Source of the DNA: Gordonia araii NBRC 100433
Lineage (GTDB): Bacteria > Actinomycetota > Actinomycetes > Mycobacteriales > Mycobacteriaceae
Direction: 5' to 3'
Length of the DNA: 64,000 bases
NCBI RefSeq assembly: GCF_000241265.1
Contig: NZ_BAEE01000012.1
Span: 1-64,000, forward strand
The translations under genes and the position numbers were made by a program. Numbering within the stretch: position 1 is the first letter of the stretch; the number at the start of each line of letters is the position of its first letter. Shown piece by piece: positions 7,883-15,586 of this stretch. Below the pieces are notes generated by a model that saw nothing but the letters and a program-made list of their open reading frames with translations, searched no databases and had not been told where the DNA came from.

Positions 7883-9664
7883 TCAGCGCCGCCGGCGCTT
7901 GCGGTGCCGCCGGATGTCGGAGCGGTGCGACAGCCTGCGCCGCATCCGGCCGAACACGAGGACCATCGACAGCACCACCAGGAGCACGATGAGACCCATC
8001 TGCACGGTCGCGTCGTTCACCACGGTGACGACACCGAGCAGGGCCACCGCGAGCACCAGCAGGATCTCGCGCAGTTCGACGTAGAAGCGGTGCAGGCGCC
8101 CCGGTCGGGCCCGTACCGTCGCCAGGGTCTGGCGGTTGACGCCCAGCCGCGCCCGCAACTCCGCGTCGATGAACGCCAGCGGGAGTTCGGGATTGGACCC
8201 CAGGGTTTCGTTGGCGGCCGGGAAGCGAGTGCCCCACGACCCACCGGTGACCTTGCGGCGCATGTCTTCGACGTCGGAAGGGACCTCGAAGACCTTCAGC
8301 ACCACCGTCGGCACATCGCCGTTCTCGTCCGGGGTTCCCTCGATCACGACGTAGTCGCCGCTCTCAATGCCGAGCACGTCGATGGCCAGCCTGGGCATCA
8401 GTACGACATCGCGCTCGGTGGTCGCCGGGTCGGCGAGCGTGACGCGCATCGTTAGATAGGTCGGCTTTCCCAGCAGCCAGTCCATCTTACGGTCGCGGTC
8501 GACGTAGGCCGGCCGGACGGCGACGGCATCGCCGCGCTCGATGCCGCAGGCCATCCGCAGCACATGGTCGATCTGGGTGTGGCCTTGCTCGGGCTCGGCC
8601 GGATCGTGCGGGTCGTACGGATGTACGGCGGCCAGCGCGGACGGCGCGGCATCGCCGTGCAGCGCGGCGAGCGCCGCCGACCGGATCGACACCAGCCGGG
8701 GACTGCCCAGCTTCGCCAGATCCCCGCGCGCTATGCGAACCACCGATTTCCCACCGCGATTCAGCCCGTCCGGGCTCGAATCCGCCCACAACAGGGTCTC
8801 GCCGGGTTCCGCCGTTCCCGCATCCTCGATCGGTCCCTGGCGCGGCAGACTCCCGTAGCGCAGCGGTTCGGCCCCCATGCAGTCGGGCAAGTCGTAGAAC
8901 GGATTGTCCTCCCGCACCCCGGCGCGCTGGGCGACCTCGAGCACCTGCTCCTGGTTGAGCGCTCCGGGGACGGGATCGCCGGGGACGGCCATCGCGATGG
9001 GCTCATCGTCGGCATCGGTGAGCACTCCGCCCTCTGCGACGTAGGCGTACACACCGGGTAACCGCTCCCCCGTCTCGAGGAGCACGTCCACCGATTGCTC
9101 GGTGCCGAGCCACACCCGCCGGTATCCCGGTGACTCGGACTTGTCGAGTTCGACGAGCTGGCGTTCGTCGAGAAGCTGGACGACCAGCGTCGTCTCGAAA
9201 CCGGGTTCGGGGTACACGGTCGCGGCGATGTAGCCGAAGCGGGAGACCGTCGCCATGTAGCCGACCTTGGCACCCCGGATCCGCGCGCGGACCTGTGGCA
9301 CGAACAGCGCCTCGGGACGGTCGGCGAACTTGAACCGCAGTTGCGCGGGCGATGCGTTGGAGCCGATCGCCAGCACCGGCACGCGATTGTCGATGGTGCC
9401 GAATCGGAGGTCCTCGGCGAGCCGGCCCAACTGCAGCGCCGCGTTGTCGGGCCGGTCGGCGGCCCGCACGTCACGCACCCGGCACACACCGAGGCGCACC
9501 GGTGGCGTCTGCTCCCAGGCGAGCGGGAAACCGTCGCGGTCGTTCAGTTCCCACATCCGGTTCGCGGCGATGACCGCCGAGAACTCGGGCCATTGGCCCG
9601 GATAGGTCAGCGGGTGACGGCGCGGAGCCGATGACGCGGCGAACGGATCGCCGGAGTCCACCAT
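7883..9664 (-). CDS. Membrane-anchored protein of unknown function with GGCT-like and beta-barrel-like regions
   Basis: A 593-residue protein I cannot assign to a named family. Around residues 97-190 it resembles the gamma-glutamylcyclotransferase fold: GSNASPAQLRFKF recalls the YGSN motif, and LDKSESPGYRRV recalls the LD-x-x-E-x-x-Y-x-R segment. Residues about 420-470 (VLMPRLAIDVLGIESGDYV, then VIEG) resemble the double-psi barrel of CDC48/VAT N-domains. The C terminus carries two hydrophobic segments and a basic tail, giving a membrane-anchored, probably cytosol-facing protein. It is the last gene of a minus-strand operon (DUF3263-virR-sodC), four bases after sodC. Both domain guesses rest on motif reading only. 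Confidence 0.7.
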   Translation of the reverse strand: MVDSGDPFAASSAPRRHPLTYPGQWPEFSAVIAANRMWELNDRDGFPLAWEQTPPVRLGVCRVRDVRAADRPDNAALQLGRLAEDLRFGTIDNRVPVLAIGSNASPAQLRFKFADRPEALFVPQVRARIRGAKVGYMATVSRFGYIAATVYPEPGFETTLVVQLLDERQLVELDKSESPGYRRVWLGTEQSVDVLLETGERLPGVYAYVAEGGVLTDADDEPIAMAVPGDPVPGALNQEQVLEVAQRAGVREDNPFYDLPDCMGAEPLRYGSLPRQGPIEDAGTAEPGETLLWADSSPDGLNRGGKSVVRIARGDLAKLGSPRLVSIRSAALAALHGDAAPSALAAVHPYDPHDPAEPEQGHTQIDHVLRMACGIERGDAVAVRPAYVDRDRKMDWLLGKPTYLTMRVTLADPATTERDVVLMPRLAIDVLGIESGDYVVIEGTPDENGDVPTVVLKVFEVPSDVEDMRRKVTGGSWGTRFPAANETLGSNPELPLAFIDAELRARLGVNRQTLATVRARPGRLHRFYVELREILLVLAVALLGVVTVVNDATVQMGLIVLLVVLSMVLVFGRMRRRLSHRSDIRRHRKRRRR

Positions 9665-9668
9665 TCGG

Positions 9669-10337
9669 TCAGCCGGCGCTGATCACACCGCAGGCGGCAC
9701 GACCGCCCGCGTCGCCGGTGTCGAGGCTCCTCTTGTCCGGGCCGGGCCGGCCGTCGGCGCTGTAGCGGTCGGGAATGTTGCCGAAGTTGTCGGCACCGGC
9801 GTGGATCACCAGGGCCTTGCCCTTGATCTGCTCCAGCGTCACCGCCTCGCTCGACGTCGTCGTGGTCCCGCCGCCGTTCTCACCGATGTAGATCGACACG
9901 AGATCTCCGCTGGACGGGTGCTCGGTGCGTCCGCCGACCTGAAGGTGGCCGCCCGCGCTGGAGAACGGCTCGGCGCCGGACGGATCGCAGACGCCGTTGG
10001 CATGGATGTGCATGCCGTGGAAGCCGGGTTCGAGGCCTTCCTTGACGGTGACGACGACCTTGACGCCCTTCTCGGCCTTGGTGAACACCGCGGTACCGAT
10101 CTCGCGTCGCTGTACGTCGATGATCTTGGCGGTGGCCTGCTCGCCGGCGTGCTCCTCGCCGTGACCGCCCTGCTCGGCGCCGCCCGGCGCTCCCTTGTCG
10201 CCGGTCACCACGGTGGGCGTGGTGCCCTTCACGTCCGAGGGCTCCTCGGCGTTCGAGCAGCCCGCGAGGGCGAGCCCGACGGCGGCTGCCGCGGCGACGA
10301 CCGCGACGGACTTTCGGGAAACGACGGTGGCTGTCAT
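9669..10337 (-). CDS. sodC: Cu/Zn superoxide dismutase lipoprotein
   Basis: Converts superoxide to O2 and H2O2 outside the membrane. The signal sequence ends in the lipobox LALAGC (Cys27). Metal ligands are visible as HIH in GMHIHANGVCDP, GGHLQVGG, the His of RTEHPSSGDL, and ALVIHAGADN. The Cys of GVCDP and that of AACGVI can form the family disulfide. The 222-residue length suits actinobacterial SodC. The ATG at 10337 is preceded by a GAGAGG ribosome site; an upstream extension to 10388 would overlap virR. It lies 11 bases after virR, as in the Rv0430-Rv0432 neighbourhood. Confidence 0.93.
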   Translation of the reverse strand: MTATVVSRKSVAVVAAAAAVGLALAGCSNAEEPSDVKGTTPTVVTGDKGAPGGAEQGGHGEEHAGEQATAKIIDVQRREIGTAVFTKAEKGVKVVVTVKEGLEPGFHGMHIHANGVCDPSGAEPFSSAGGHLQVGGRTEHPSSGDLVSIYIGENGGGTTTTSSEAVTLEQIKGKALVIHAGADNFGNIPDRYSADGRPGPDKRSLDTGDAGGRAACGVISAG

Positions 10338-10348
10338 GACAGAACCTC

Positions 10349-10849
10349 TCATTCGGTGACGGCGATGACCAGCACGCCGCCGGTGCACGCGGGCAGTCTG
10401 GTCTGGTTGGGCGATCGTTGCTCGACGCTATAGCCGCCACCGAGATCGGTGGCGATCTGGTTAGCGGCGGCCTCGTCGCCGGCGCGGTAGAAGATCGTGT
10501 TCTCGCTCAGAGTGCTCGACGAGAGGTTGTCCGGCTCGGCCGTCTGGTAGCCCTTCGTCTTGAGCTGATCGGTGACGGATCCGGCCAGGCCGCTCACGTT
10601 GCCAGCGTTGACGACGCAGACCTTCGTCGACGAGGCGTCGGCGGACGGCGCCGCCGCCTTGCTCTCGCCCGAGGCGGGCGCGGGATTCTGCTGGGCCGTG
10701 GTCTGCGCCGTCGGGGCCGGCTCGGCGTCGTCGCCGGATCCGGTCGCCAGGCTGTGCGCTCCCAGACCGAAGAACACGACGGCCACGGCCAGCAGCAGCA
10801 TGGCGCCGGCGCGCAGCGGCAAGCGATTGGATTCGCGTTCGGAAGTCAT
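10349..10849 (-). CDS. virR: LytR C-terminal-domain envelope protein, VirR-like
   Basis: A single-pass membrane protein of 166 residues. A short basic N terminus is followed by one hydrophobic segment (AMLLLAVAVVFFGLGAHSLA), then an Ala/Pro/Thr-rich linker and a LytR_C domain from about residue 75 (KVCVVNAGNVSGLAGSVTDQL, typical V-x-N-x-x-x-x-x-G-L-A). In M. tuberculosis the equivalent gene next to sodC is Rv0431 (VirR), which affects membrane vesicle release and cell-wall remodelling. The same role is inferred from domain and position. It sits between the DUF3263 gene (40 bases upstream) and sodC (11 bases downstream). Confidence 0.85.
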   Translation of the reverse strand: MTSERESNRLPLRAGAMLLLAVAVVFFGLGAHSLATGSGDDAEPAPTAQTTAQQNPAPASGESKAAAPSADASSTKVCVVNAGNVSGLAGSVTDQLKTKGYQTAEPDNLSSSTLSENTIFYRAGDEAAANQIATDLGGGYSVEQRSPNQTRLPACTGGVLVIAVTE

Positions 10850-10889
10850 CAGGGCAACTGTATCTCAGCGCCCGCGGAAGCCGGGCCGC

Positions 10890-11228
10890 CTACTCGGAGA
10901 GGTCGAATCCGAGCCGCCGCGCGGCCCTGGCCTTCTGGCGCGACGCGCGCAGCCGGCGCAAACGCTTGACCAGCATCGGGTCGGCCGCGAGCGCCTCGGG
11001 GCGGTCGACGAGTGCGTTCAGCACCTGGTAGTAGCGCGTCGCCGACAGCCCGAACAGCTCTTTGATCGCGTCTTCCTTGGCACCGGCGTACTTCCACCAC
11101 TGCCGCTCGAACGACAGGATTTCGTGTTCCCGGCGCGACAAACCGTCCGACCCGACCTCATTCGGGTCAAGGTTGGCATCTGCCCCCGCCTTGTGGCTCT
11201 GCTGGCTTCGCGCAGTCGCCCCGTCCAT
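10890..11228 (-). CDS. DUF3263 family protein (Rv0430-like)
   Basis: A 112-residue cytosolic protein. The core SRREHEILSFERQWWKYAGA, followed by KEDAIKELFGLSATRYYQVLN, is the DUF3263 signature and reads like a small helical, possibly DNA-binding domain (LSATRYYQVLN resembles a recognition helix). The C terminus is basic (KRLRRLRASRQKARAARR). The preferred ATG at 11228 follows a GGGAG site; a GTG one codon earlier is possible. It is the first gene of the DUF3263-virR-sodC operon and is divergent from def, as in mycobacteria. Confidence 0.85.
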   Translation of the reverse strand: MDGATARSQQSHKAGADANLDPNEVGSDGLSRREHEILSFERQWWKYAGAKEDAIKELFGLSATRYYQVLNALVDRPEALAADPMLVKRLRRLRASRQKARAARRLGFDLSE

Positions 11229-11384
11229 CACACTCCCTTGAGAATCTTGCTGTCAGGTACCGCGGGGATCGCTCCACGCCGGTGTGACTCGGTAGTTATC
11301 TAACCACGCGCACGCCGTCGAGCCGCACCGTGACGCGCCGTGTTTGCCGCCATCCCAGATTGCCGACGGCCCAAACGAACTGCG

Positions 11385-11390
11385 TAATCT
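11385..11390 (+). promoter_or_regulatory. -10 box for leaderless def
   Basis: TAATCT lies 7 nt before the def ATG at 11398, predicting a leaderless mRNA. Confidence 0.5.
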
Positions 11391-11397
11391 ATTCGGC

Positions 11398-12000
11398 ATG
11401 GCGATTCTCCCGATCTGCATCATTGGCGAGCCGGTGCTGCACCAGCCGACGGCGCCGGTGGTCCTCGACGAGAACGGCCGGCCGTCCGCCGACGACATCG
11501 CGCTCCTCGACGACATGTACGAGACCATGGATGCCGCCAACGGTGTCGGCCTGGCCGCCAACCAGGTGGGCGTTGCCAAGCGGATGTTCGTCTACGACTG
11601 TCCGGCCGGTGAGTCTCGCGCGTCGGTGCGCCGCCGCGGCGAGGTCATCAACCCCGTGCTGGAGACCTCGGAGATCCCCGAGACGATGCCCGACCCCGAC
11701 GACAACGACGAGGGCTGCCTCTCGGTGCCGGGGGAGAGCTTTCCCACAGGGCGGGCCGAGTGGGCGCGGGTCACCGGTGTCGACCGCACCGGTGAGCCGG
11801 TGGAGATCGAGGGCAACGGATTCTTCGCCAGGATGCTCCAGCACGAGACCGGGCACCTCGACGGCTTCCTCTACGTCGACGTGCTCCTCGGCCGCAACGC
11901 CCGAGCCGCCAAAAAGGCCATCAAACGCAACGGCTGGGGTGTACCCGGGCTCACCTGGCTGCCCGGGGAGCAGCCGGACCCGTTCGGACACGACGACTGA
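11398..12000 (+). CDS. def: Peptide deformylase
   Basis: Removes the N-formyl group from nascent proteins. All three family motifs are present: [10 protein letters not shown] from residue 49, EGCLS with metal-ligand Cys107, and QHETGHLDG with His149, catalytic Glu150 and His153. The 200-residue length fits actinobacterial class I/III enzymes. The ATG at 11398 starts [15 protein letters not shown], the usual N terminus, and has a -10 box at leaderless spacing. An upstream start at 11344 would add residues lacking homology-like character. The next gene begins four bases after the stop, as in the def-Rv0428c pair. Confidence 0.96.
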   Translation: MAILPICIIGEPVLHQPTAPVVLDENGRPSADDIALLDDMYETMDAANGVGLAANQVGVAKRMFVYDCPAGESRASVRRRGEVINPVLETSEIPETMPDPDDNDEGCLSVPGESFPTGRAEWARVTGVDRTGEPVEIEGNGFFARMLQHETGHLDGFLYVDVLLGRNARAAKKAIKRNGWGVPGLTWLPGEQPDPFGHDD

Positions 12001-12004
12001 ACCG

Positions 12005-12679
12005 ATGACCGGGACGCCGTTCGTCGGGGATCGCGTCGTCGTGCGCTACCGCCTCGGCCCCGGTGCGCCGGGCGACTGGCGCGCATCGGATGGCGCGACG
12101 CTGTCCGACGTGACCGGCGTCGTCGTCGAATCCGGTGACGGTGAGACCCCTCTCGTCCTCACCCGGGTCGCCCCGGCAGCGGTGGCCGACGACGACCTCG
12201 TGCGCCTGCCAGCCGACCTCATCGCCTCGGTGCGCCTACTGCCCTACCGCGCGGTGCGCAACAGCGAGATCCGCGACATCGCCATGCGAGCCGTTGACGC
12301 AGCAGAAACAGCCGAGCTCCTCGGTTGGCGAGCCCGGGCGGGTGCCGGGGAGGCAGCAGAGCCGGGTGTCCCCGTGAACACCGCGGTCCCCGCGGCGATC
12401 GGCGCGCGACTGGATTCGGCGTCGGTGGCCGCGCTGCGCGAGTGGTACGCCCACCGCGACCTGGCGCCCCTCGTCGAATTGCCCGAACGCCTGGTCACCG
12501 GTGCGGTCGCGGGGACCGCGTTCGGCGGCGAGTTTCACCGGCTCGTTCGGGTCGCCCCGGACGGCACGGAATCGGACATCGTCACCGTGGCCGCCGATGA
12601 TCGGGAACGCGGTCGTGCGCTGCGCGCCGACGGCTTCGCGCTGCACCACCGGGTGACCTATCGCGACCTCGGCCGCTGA
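12005..12679 (+). CDS. Rv0428c-like GNAT-associated protein, apparently lacking the acetyl-CoA site
   Basis: A 224-residue cytosolic protein downstream of def. The N-terminal ~75 residues (GDRVVVRYRLGPGAPGDWRA, then VTGVVVES) match the SH3-like leader domain of Rv0428c acetyltransferases. Residues from ~95 contain the start of a GNAT fold (NTAVPAAIG, then LREWYAHRDLAP) and its very end (ALRADGFALHHRVTYRDLGR). The segment between, which in working GNAT enzymes holds the R/Q-x-x-G-x-G/A acetyl-CoA loop, is missing or too short. It may be a degenerate or non-catalytic family member. The ATG at 12005 is four bases after the def stop. Confidence 0.75.
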   Translation: MTGTPFVGDRVVVRYRLGPGAPGDWRASDGATLSDVTGVVVESGDGETPLVLTRVAPAAVADDDLVRLPADLIASVRLLPYRAVRNSEIRDIAMRAVDAAETAELLGWRARAGAGEAAEPGVPVNTAVPAAIGARLDSASVAALREWYAHRDLAPLVELPERLVTGAVAGTAFGGEFHRLVRVAPDGTESDIVTVAADDRERGRALRADGFALHHRVTYRDLGR

Positions 12680-12683
12680 CGGC

Positions 12684-12689
12684 TAACCT
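12684..12689 (+). promoter_or_regulatory. -10 box for leaderless RNase gene
   Basis: TAACCT is positioned 7 nt before the ATG at 12697. Confidence 0.5.
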
Positions 12690-12696
12690 CAAGCCG

Positions 12697-13161
12697 ATGC
12701 GCCAGAAGAACTCAGCTGCCCCGGCCTGGCTCGGCGTCGGACTGTTCGCCGTACTGCTCGTGGTCGGGCTCCTCTGGCTGCTGGGCGGATTCGGGCCGTC
12801 GGGTCCGACCGCGCCGGAGCGCGGTGGCCCGGCCGCCGCCGGACAGCACGGGCCGGTCCCCGACCGGGTCCAGCGCACGCTCGACCTCATCGACGCCGGG
12901 CAGTGGCCGGAAGCGGCCAACGCGCCCGGCACCCGCGGCGGGCGCACGTTCCGCAACAACGAGGCCCTGTTACCGCGCACCGACTCCACCGGTGCGCGGG
13001 CCAGCTACCGGGAGTGGGATGTGAACCCGAAACGGCCGGGCCGCAGCCGTGACGCCGAGCGGATCATCACCGGAGCCGACGGGTCGGCGTGGTACACCCT
13101 GGACCACTACCGGTCCTTCCACCGGATCAGAGGCCCCGAGCAGCGAGGAAACCCCCGATGA
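12697..13161 (+). CDS. Secreted guanyl-specific ribonuclease (barnase/RNase Sa type)
   Basis: An extracellular or envelope-anchored RNase of the microbial N1/T1 family. Residues 1-33 give a short basic start and one hydrophobic segment (WLGVGLFAVLLVVGLLWLLG), an uncleaved anchor or signal sequence. The catalytic domain (about 55-150) shows Glu106 in YREWDVNP, Arg122 in AERIITGADGS, and His137 in DHYRSFHRI, the catalytic triad of barnase/RNase Sa. A leaderless-type promoter precedes the ATG. The stop overlaps the ATG of a barstar-family gene (ATGA), so enzyme and inhibitor are translationally coupled. Confidence 0.9.
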   Translation: MRQKNSAAPAWLGVGLFAVLLVVGLLWLLGGFGPSGPTAPERGGPAAAGQHGPVPDRVQRTLDLIDAGQWPEAANAPGTRGGRTFRNNEALLPRTDSTGARASYREWDVNPKRPGRSRDAERIITGADGSAWYTLDHYRSFHRIRGPEQRGNPR

Positions 13162-13637
13162 GCACCGCGGATACGAGTGTCGACGTTTTTCTGGACGCAA
13201 CGGCGGCCGGCGGGCCCGCGATCGCGCTGCGCGCCGTGCCGGCGAAATCCCGCGTCCCGCGCACGGATCTTCCCGGCGTCCTCGTTCGGCGCATCGACGC
13301 CCGCGATGCGCGCACCCTCGCCGGCCTGTACCGCTGCATGGCGAAGGCGTGGGATTTTCCCGCCCACTTCGGCGCCAACAAGGATGCCTTCGACGACGTC
13401 ATGCGCGATCTGCCCGAGACCGGTCGCGGATATCTCACCGAGATCACCCACCCGGCGGTGCTGCTGGAGGATTCGCCGGACGACCTGGCGTGGTTCGCCG
13501 GGTCGATCGCCTTCTACGCCGACGAGTACGCCCCCGATCGTCAATTCGGCGTGCTGCTGCTGGCCCGGCGATCCGAGGAGGCGGCCACCGGGCGGGTGTG
13601 GTCCGCGGCCGGTGCCGACGTCGTGACGGTGGGCTGA
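13158..13637 (+). CDS. Barstar-family RNase inhibitor
   Basis: Cytosolic inhibitor expected to block the neighbouring ribonuclease. The barstar core is visible around residues 45-100: VRRIDARDARTLAGLYRCMA, then AWDFPAHFGANKDAFDDVMRD, containing the W-D/F-P-x-x-F-G-x-N-x-D-A-x-x-D motif typical of the family. At 159 residues it is longer than Bacillus barstar (~90), with an N-terminal extension and a C-terminal stretch resembling actinobacterial barstar-like proteins. The ATG lies inside the RNase stop codon. Pairing is supported by overlap and order. Whether it protects against self or imported RNase is unknown. Confidence 0.88.
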   Translation: MSTADTSVDVFLDATAAGGPAIALRAVPAKSRVPRTDLPGVLVRRIDARDARTLAGLYRCMAKAWDFPAHFGANKDAFDDVMRDLPETGRGYLTEITHPAVLLEDSPDDLAWFAGSIAFYADEYAPDRQFGVLLLARRSEEAATGRVWSAAGADVVTVG

Positions 13638-13644
13638 GGCGAGT

Positions 13645-14427
13645 ATGCGGCTGGCTACGTGGAATGTGAACTCGATCCGCGCGCGGTCGGAGGCGGTGGT
13701 GGGCTGGGCCCAGGCGGCCGATGTCGACGTCCTGGCGATGCAGGAGACCAAGTGCACCGACGACGGTTTTCCGGTGATGAGCTTCCTGGCCGCCGGCTAC
13801 GATGTCGCGTTCACCGGCGACGGCGGCTACAACGGCGTCGCGATCGCCTCGCGCGTCGGGCTCGACTCGGTCGAGTACGGCTTCGAGGGGCAGCCGGCGC
13901 ACGGCGGGACGACCGAAGCTCGGGCCATGTCCGCGGTGTGCGACGGGGTGCGCGTGTGGAGTCTCTACGTGCCCAACGGCCGCGCGCCGGACGACCCGCA
14001 TTTCACTTACAAGCTCGACTGGCTCGCCGCCCTGCGCGACCGGGCGGCGTTGTGGCTCGCCCACGACCCGGCCGCGCAGATCGCGCTCGCCGGTGACTGG
14101 AACGTCGCACCCACCGACGATGATGTGTGGGATCCCGCCGAATTCGCCGGCAAGACCCACGTCACCGACGACGAGCGCGCCGCCTTCGCTTCTTTCGCCG
14201 GCGCCGGCTACACCGATGCAGCGCGGCCCTACCTCGGTGCGACGAAGACCTACACGTTCTGGGACTACCAGCAGCTGCGCTTTCCGCGGAATCAGGGCAT
14301 GCGCATCGACTTCACGCTCTGCTCACCCGCGTTGCAGGACCGCGTCTTCGGCGCGAGCATCGACAAGGCCGCGCGCAAAGAACCCGGAGCGAGCGATCAC
14401 GCCCCGGTCGTGCTGGAGTTGCGCTGA
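13645..14427 (+). CDS. xthA: Exodeoxyribonuclease III / AP endonuclease
   Basis: Base-excision repair enzyme cutting at abasic sites and removing 3' blocks. The 260 residues show the endonuclease/exonuclease/phosphatase motifs in order: LATWNVNSIRAR at the N terminus, MQETKCTDDGFP (metal-binding Glu), GDWNVAPTDDDVWDP, and the C-terminal GASDHAPV with catalytic Asp-His. The ATG follows the barstar stop by seven bases. M. tuberculosis has xthA (Rv0427c) next to the Rv0428c-def pair, so the order is conserved except for the inserted RNase/barstar genes. Confidence 0.94.
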   Translation: MRLATWNVNSIRARSEAVVGWAQAADVDVLAMQETKCTDDGFPVMSFLAAGYDVAFTGDGGYNGVAIASRVGLDSVEYGFEGQPAHGGTTEARAMSAVCDGVRVWSLYVPNGRAPDDPHFTYKLDWLAALRDRAALWLAHDPAAQIALAGDWNVAPTDDDVWDPAEFAGKTHVTDDERAAFASFAGAGYTDAARPYLGATKTYTFWDYQQLRFPRNQGMRIDFTLCSPALQDRVFGASIDKAARKEPGASDHAPVVLELR

Positions 14428-14469
14428 CCCCGACTCGGGCGTCATATCCGGGCCGGTCGCGAACGCGGA

Positions 14470-15429
14470 CTACGCCGACCGGCCGGCCGCCGGTTCCGAC
14501 GGACCGTCGTCGTCGGTCATCTCGCGTTCCGGCCGCGGCACCGCGGCGGCCGACTCGGGCAGTGCCAGATACTCGACCTGCCGCGCCAGCCGCGCCCACC
14601 TGGGGAACATCAGCGCGAAGCGCCCGCCGATCCGGCCGGCCGCCGTCGATACCGTCGGCTGCCCGTAGCGGACCGCCCGATCGATCAGCTTTGCTGCCTG
14701 TTCCGGGCTGATCGTCGGCGCCGGCTGAACCTTGCGCGACGGTTCGATCATCGGGGTTCTGGTCAGTGGCACCTTGACCGAGCTGACCGTGATGCCGCGC
14801 GTCGCCACCTCGCCGGCGATGACCTCGCCGAACGCGTCGAGGGCCGCCTTGCTCGCCACATATGCGCTGTAGCGCGGGCTGTACACCTGCGTGCTGATGC
14901 TCGATACGTTGACGATCCGGCCGCTCCGGCGTTCGATCATGCCGGGCAGCACCGCCAGTGTGCAGACGACCGCGCCGAGATAGTTGGCCTCCATCGTCCT
15001 GCGGTAGTCGTGGCTGCGGTTGACCGCGTGGGCCGCGCCGCGCCGGATCGACCGTCCCGCGTTGTTGATCAGCACGTCGATCCGGCCGTGTCGTTCCAGT
15101 GCCAACTCCACGATCTGACGGATGCGCGTTTCGTCGGTCACGTCGCCGGCCCACCAGCTGACGCGTTCGGCCGCGTCGAACTCGGCCGCGATGTCCTCCG
15201 CGGTACCGCGCAGCTTCTCGGCGTCGCGGGCCACCAGGACGACGGTGGCGCCGGCCCGCACGAATCGGCGCGCGCACGCCTCGCCGATGCCCGACGAGCC
15301 GCCCGTGATCAGGAAGACTTTGCCGTCCGGTTCCAATGATCGGACACGCGGCAGTGCCATATCGGCCGTTGCTCGGGCCAGCCCTTTGCGGGCCGCCCAC
15401 ACACGATTGGGGACTGATGCTCGTGCCAT
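14470..15429 (-). CDS. Short-chain dehydrogenase/reductase (SDR1)
   Basis: NAD(P)-dependent oxidoreductase of 319 residues. The Rossmann motif TGGSSGIG lies near residue 42, NNAG follows, then the catalytic Ser in IVNVSSIS and YSAYVASK with active-site Tyr and Lys. The ~25-residue N-terminal extension and a ~60-residue C-terminal tail with a basic/hydrophobic patch suggest loose membrane association. The ATG at 15429 is preceded by a GGGGG-rich ribosome site. It is divergent from monooxygenase 1, and a perfect operator palindrome lies 29 bases upstream. A probable role is oxidising an alcohol to the ketone used by the monooxygenases; the substrate is not known. Confidence 0.88.
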   Translation of the reverse strand: MARASVPNRVWAARKGLARATADMALPRVRSLEPDGKVFLITGGSSGIGEACARRFVRAGATVVLVARDAEKLRGTAEDIAAEFDAAERVSWWAGDVTDETRIRQIVELALERHGRIDVLINNAGRSIRRGAAHAVNRSHDYRRTMEANYLGAVVCTLAVLPGMIERRSGRIVNVSSISTQVYSPRYSAYVASKAALDAFGEVIAGEVATRGITVSSVKVPLTRTPMIEPSRKVQPAPTISPEQAAKLIDRAVRYGQPTVSTAAGRIGGRFALMFPRWARLARQVEYLALPESAAAVPRPEREMTDDDGPSEPAAGRSA

Positions 15430-15457
15430 CGGTCCACCACCCCCTTGTTTCGGATGA

Positions 15458-15471
15458 ACTGATGTATCAGT
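15458..15471. promoter_or_regulatory. TetR-type operator, site 1 (perfect palindrome)
   Basis: ACTGATGTATCAGT: two perfect 6-bp arms around 2 bp. It sits 28 bp upstream of SDR1. An identical 14-mer occurs at 23474. Confidence 0.7.
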
Positions 15472-15526
15472 CTTTGGCGCATTAGCCTACACCAGCGCTC
15501 AAGTTCACTCTTCTTAGAATTAGTTG

Positions 15527-15540
15527 AATGATGTGTCAGT
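15527..15540. promoter_or_regulatory. TetR-type operator, site 2 (variant)
   Basis: AATGATGTGTCAGT, 46 bp upstream of the monooxygenase 1 ATG. The same variant, in the same orientation relative to its gene, precedes monooxygenase 3 at 23415-23428. Confidence 0.65.
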
Positions 15541-15586
15541 CTATGGTTTATTGGACCGGTACATGACACTTGAGGGAGATTCGACC

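Noticed and set aside
15458-15471. KstR or KstR2 sterol operator
   Set aside because: The arms (ACTGA/TCAGT) do not match TnnAACnnGTTnnA or the AAGCAAG-type KstR2 site, so a sterol regulon cannot be claimed from the motif.
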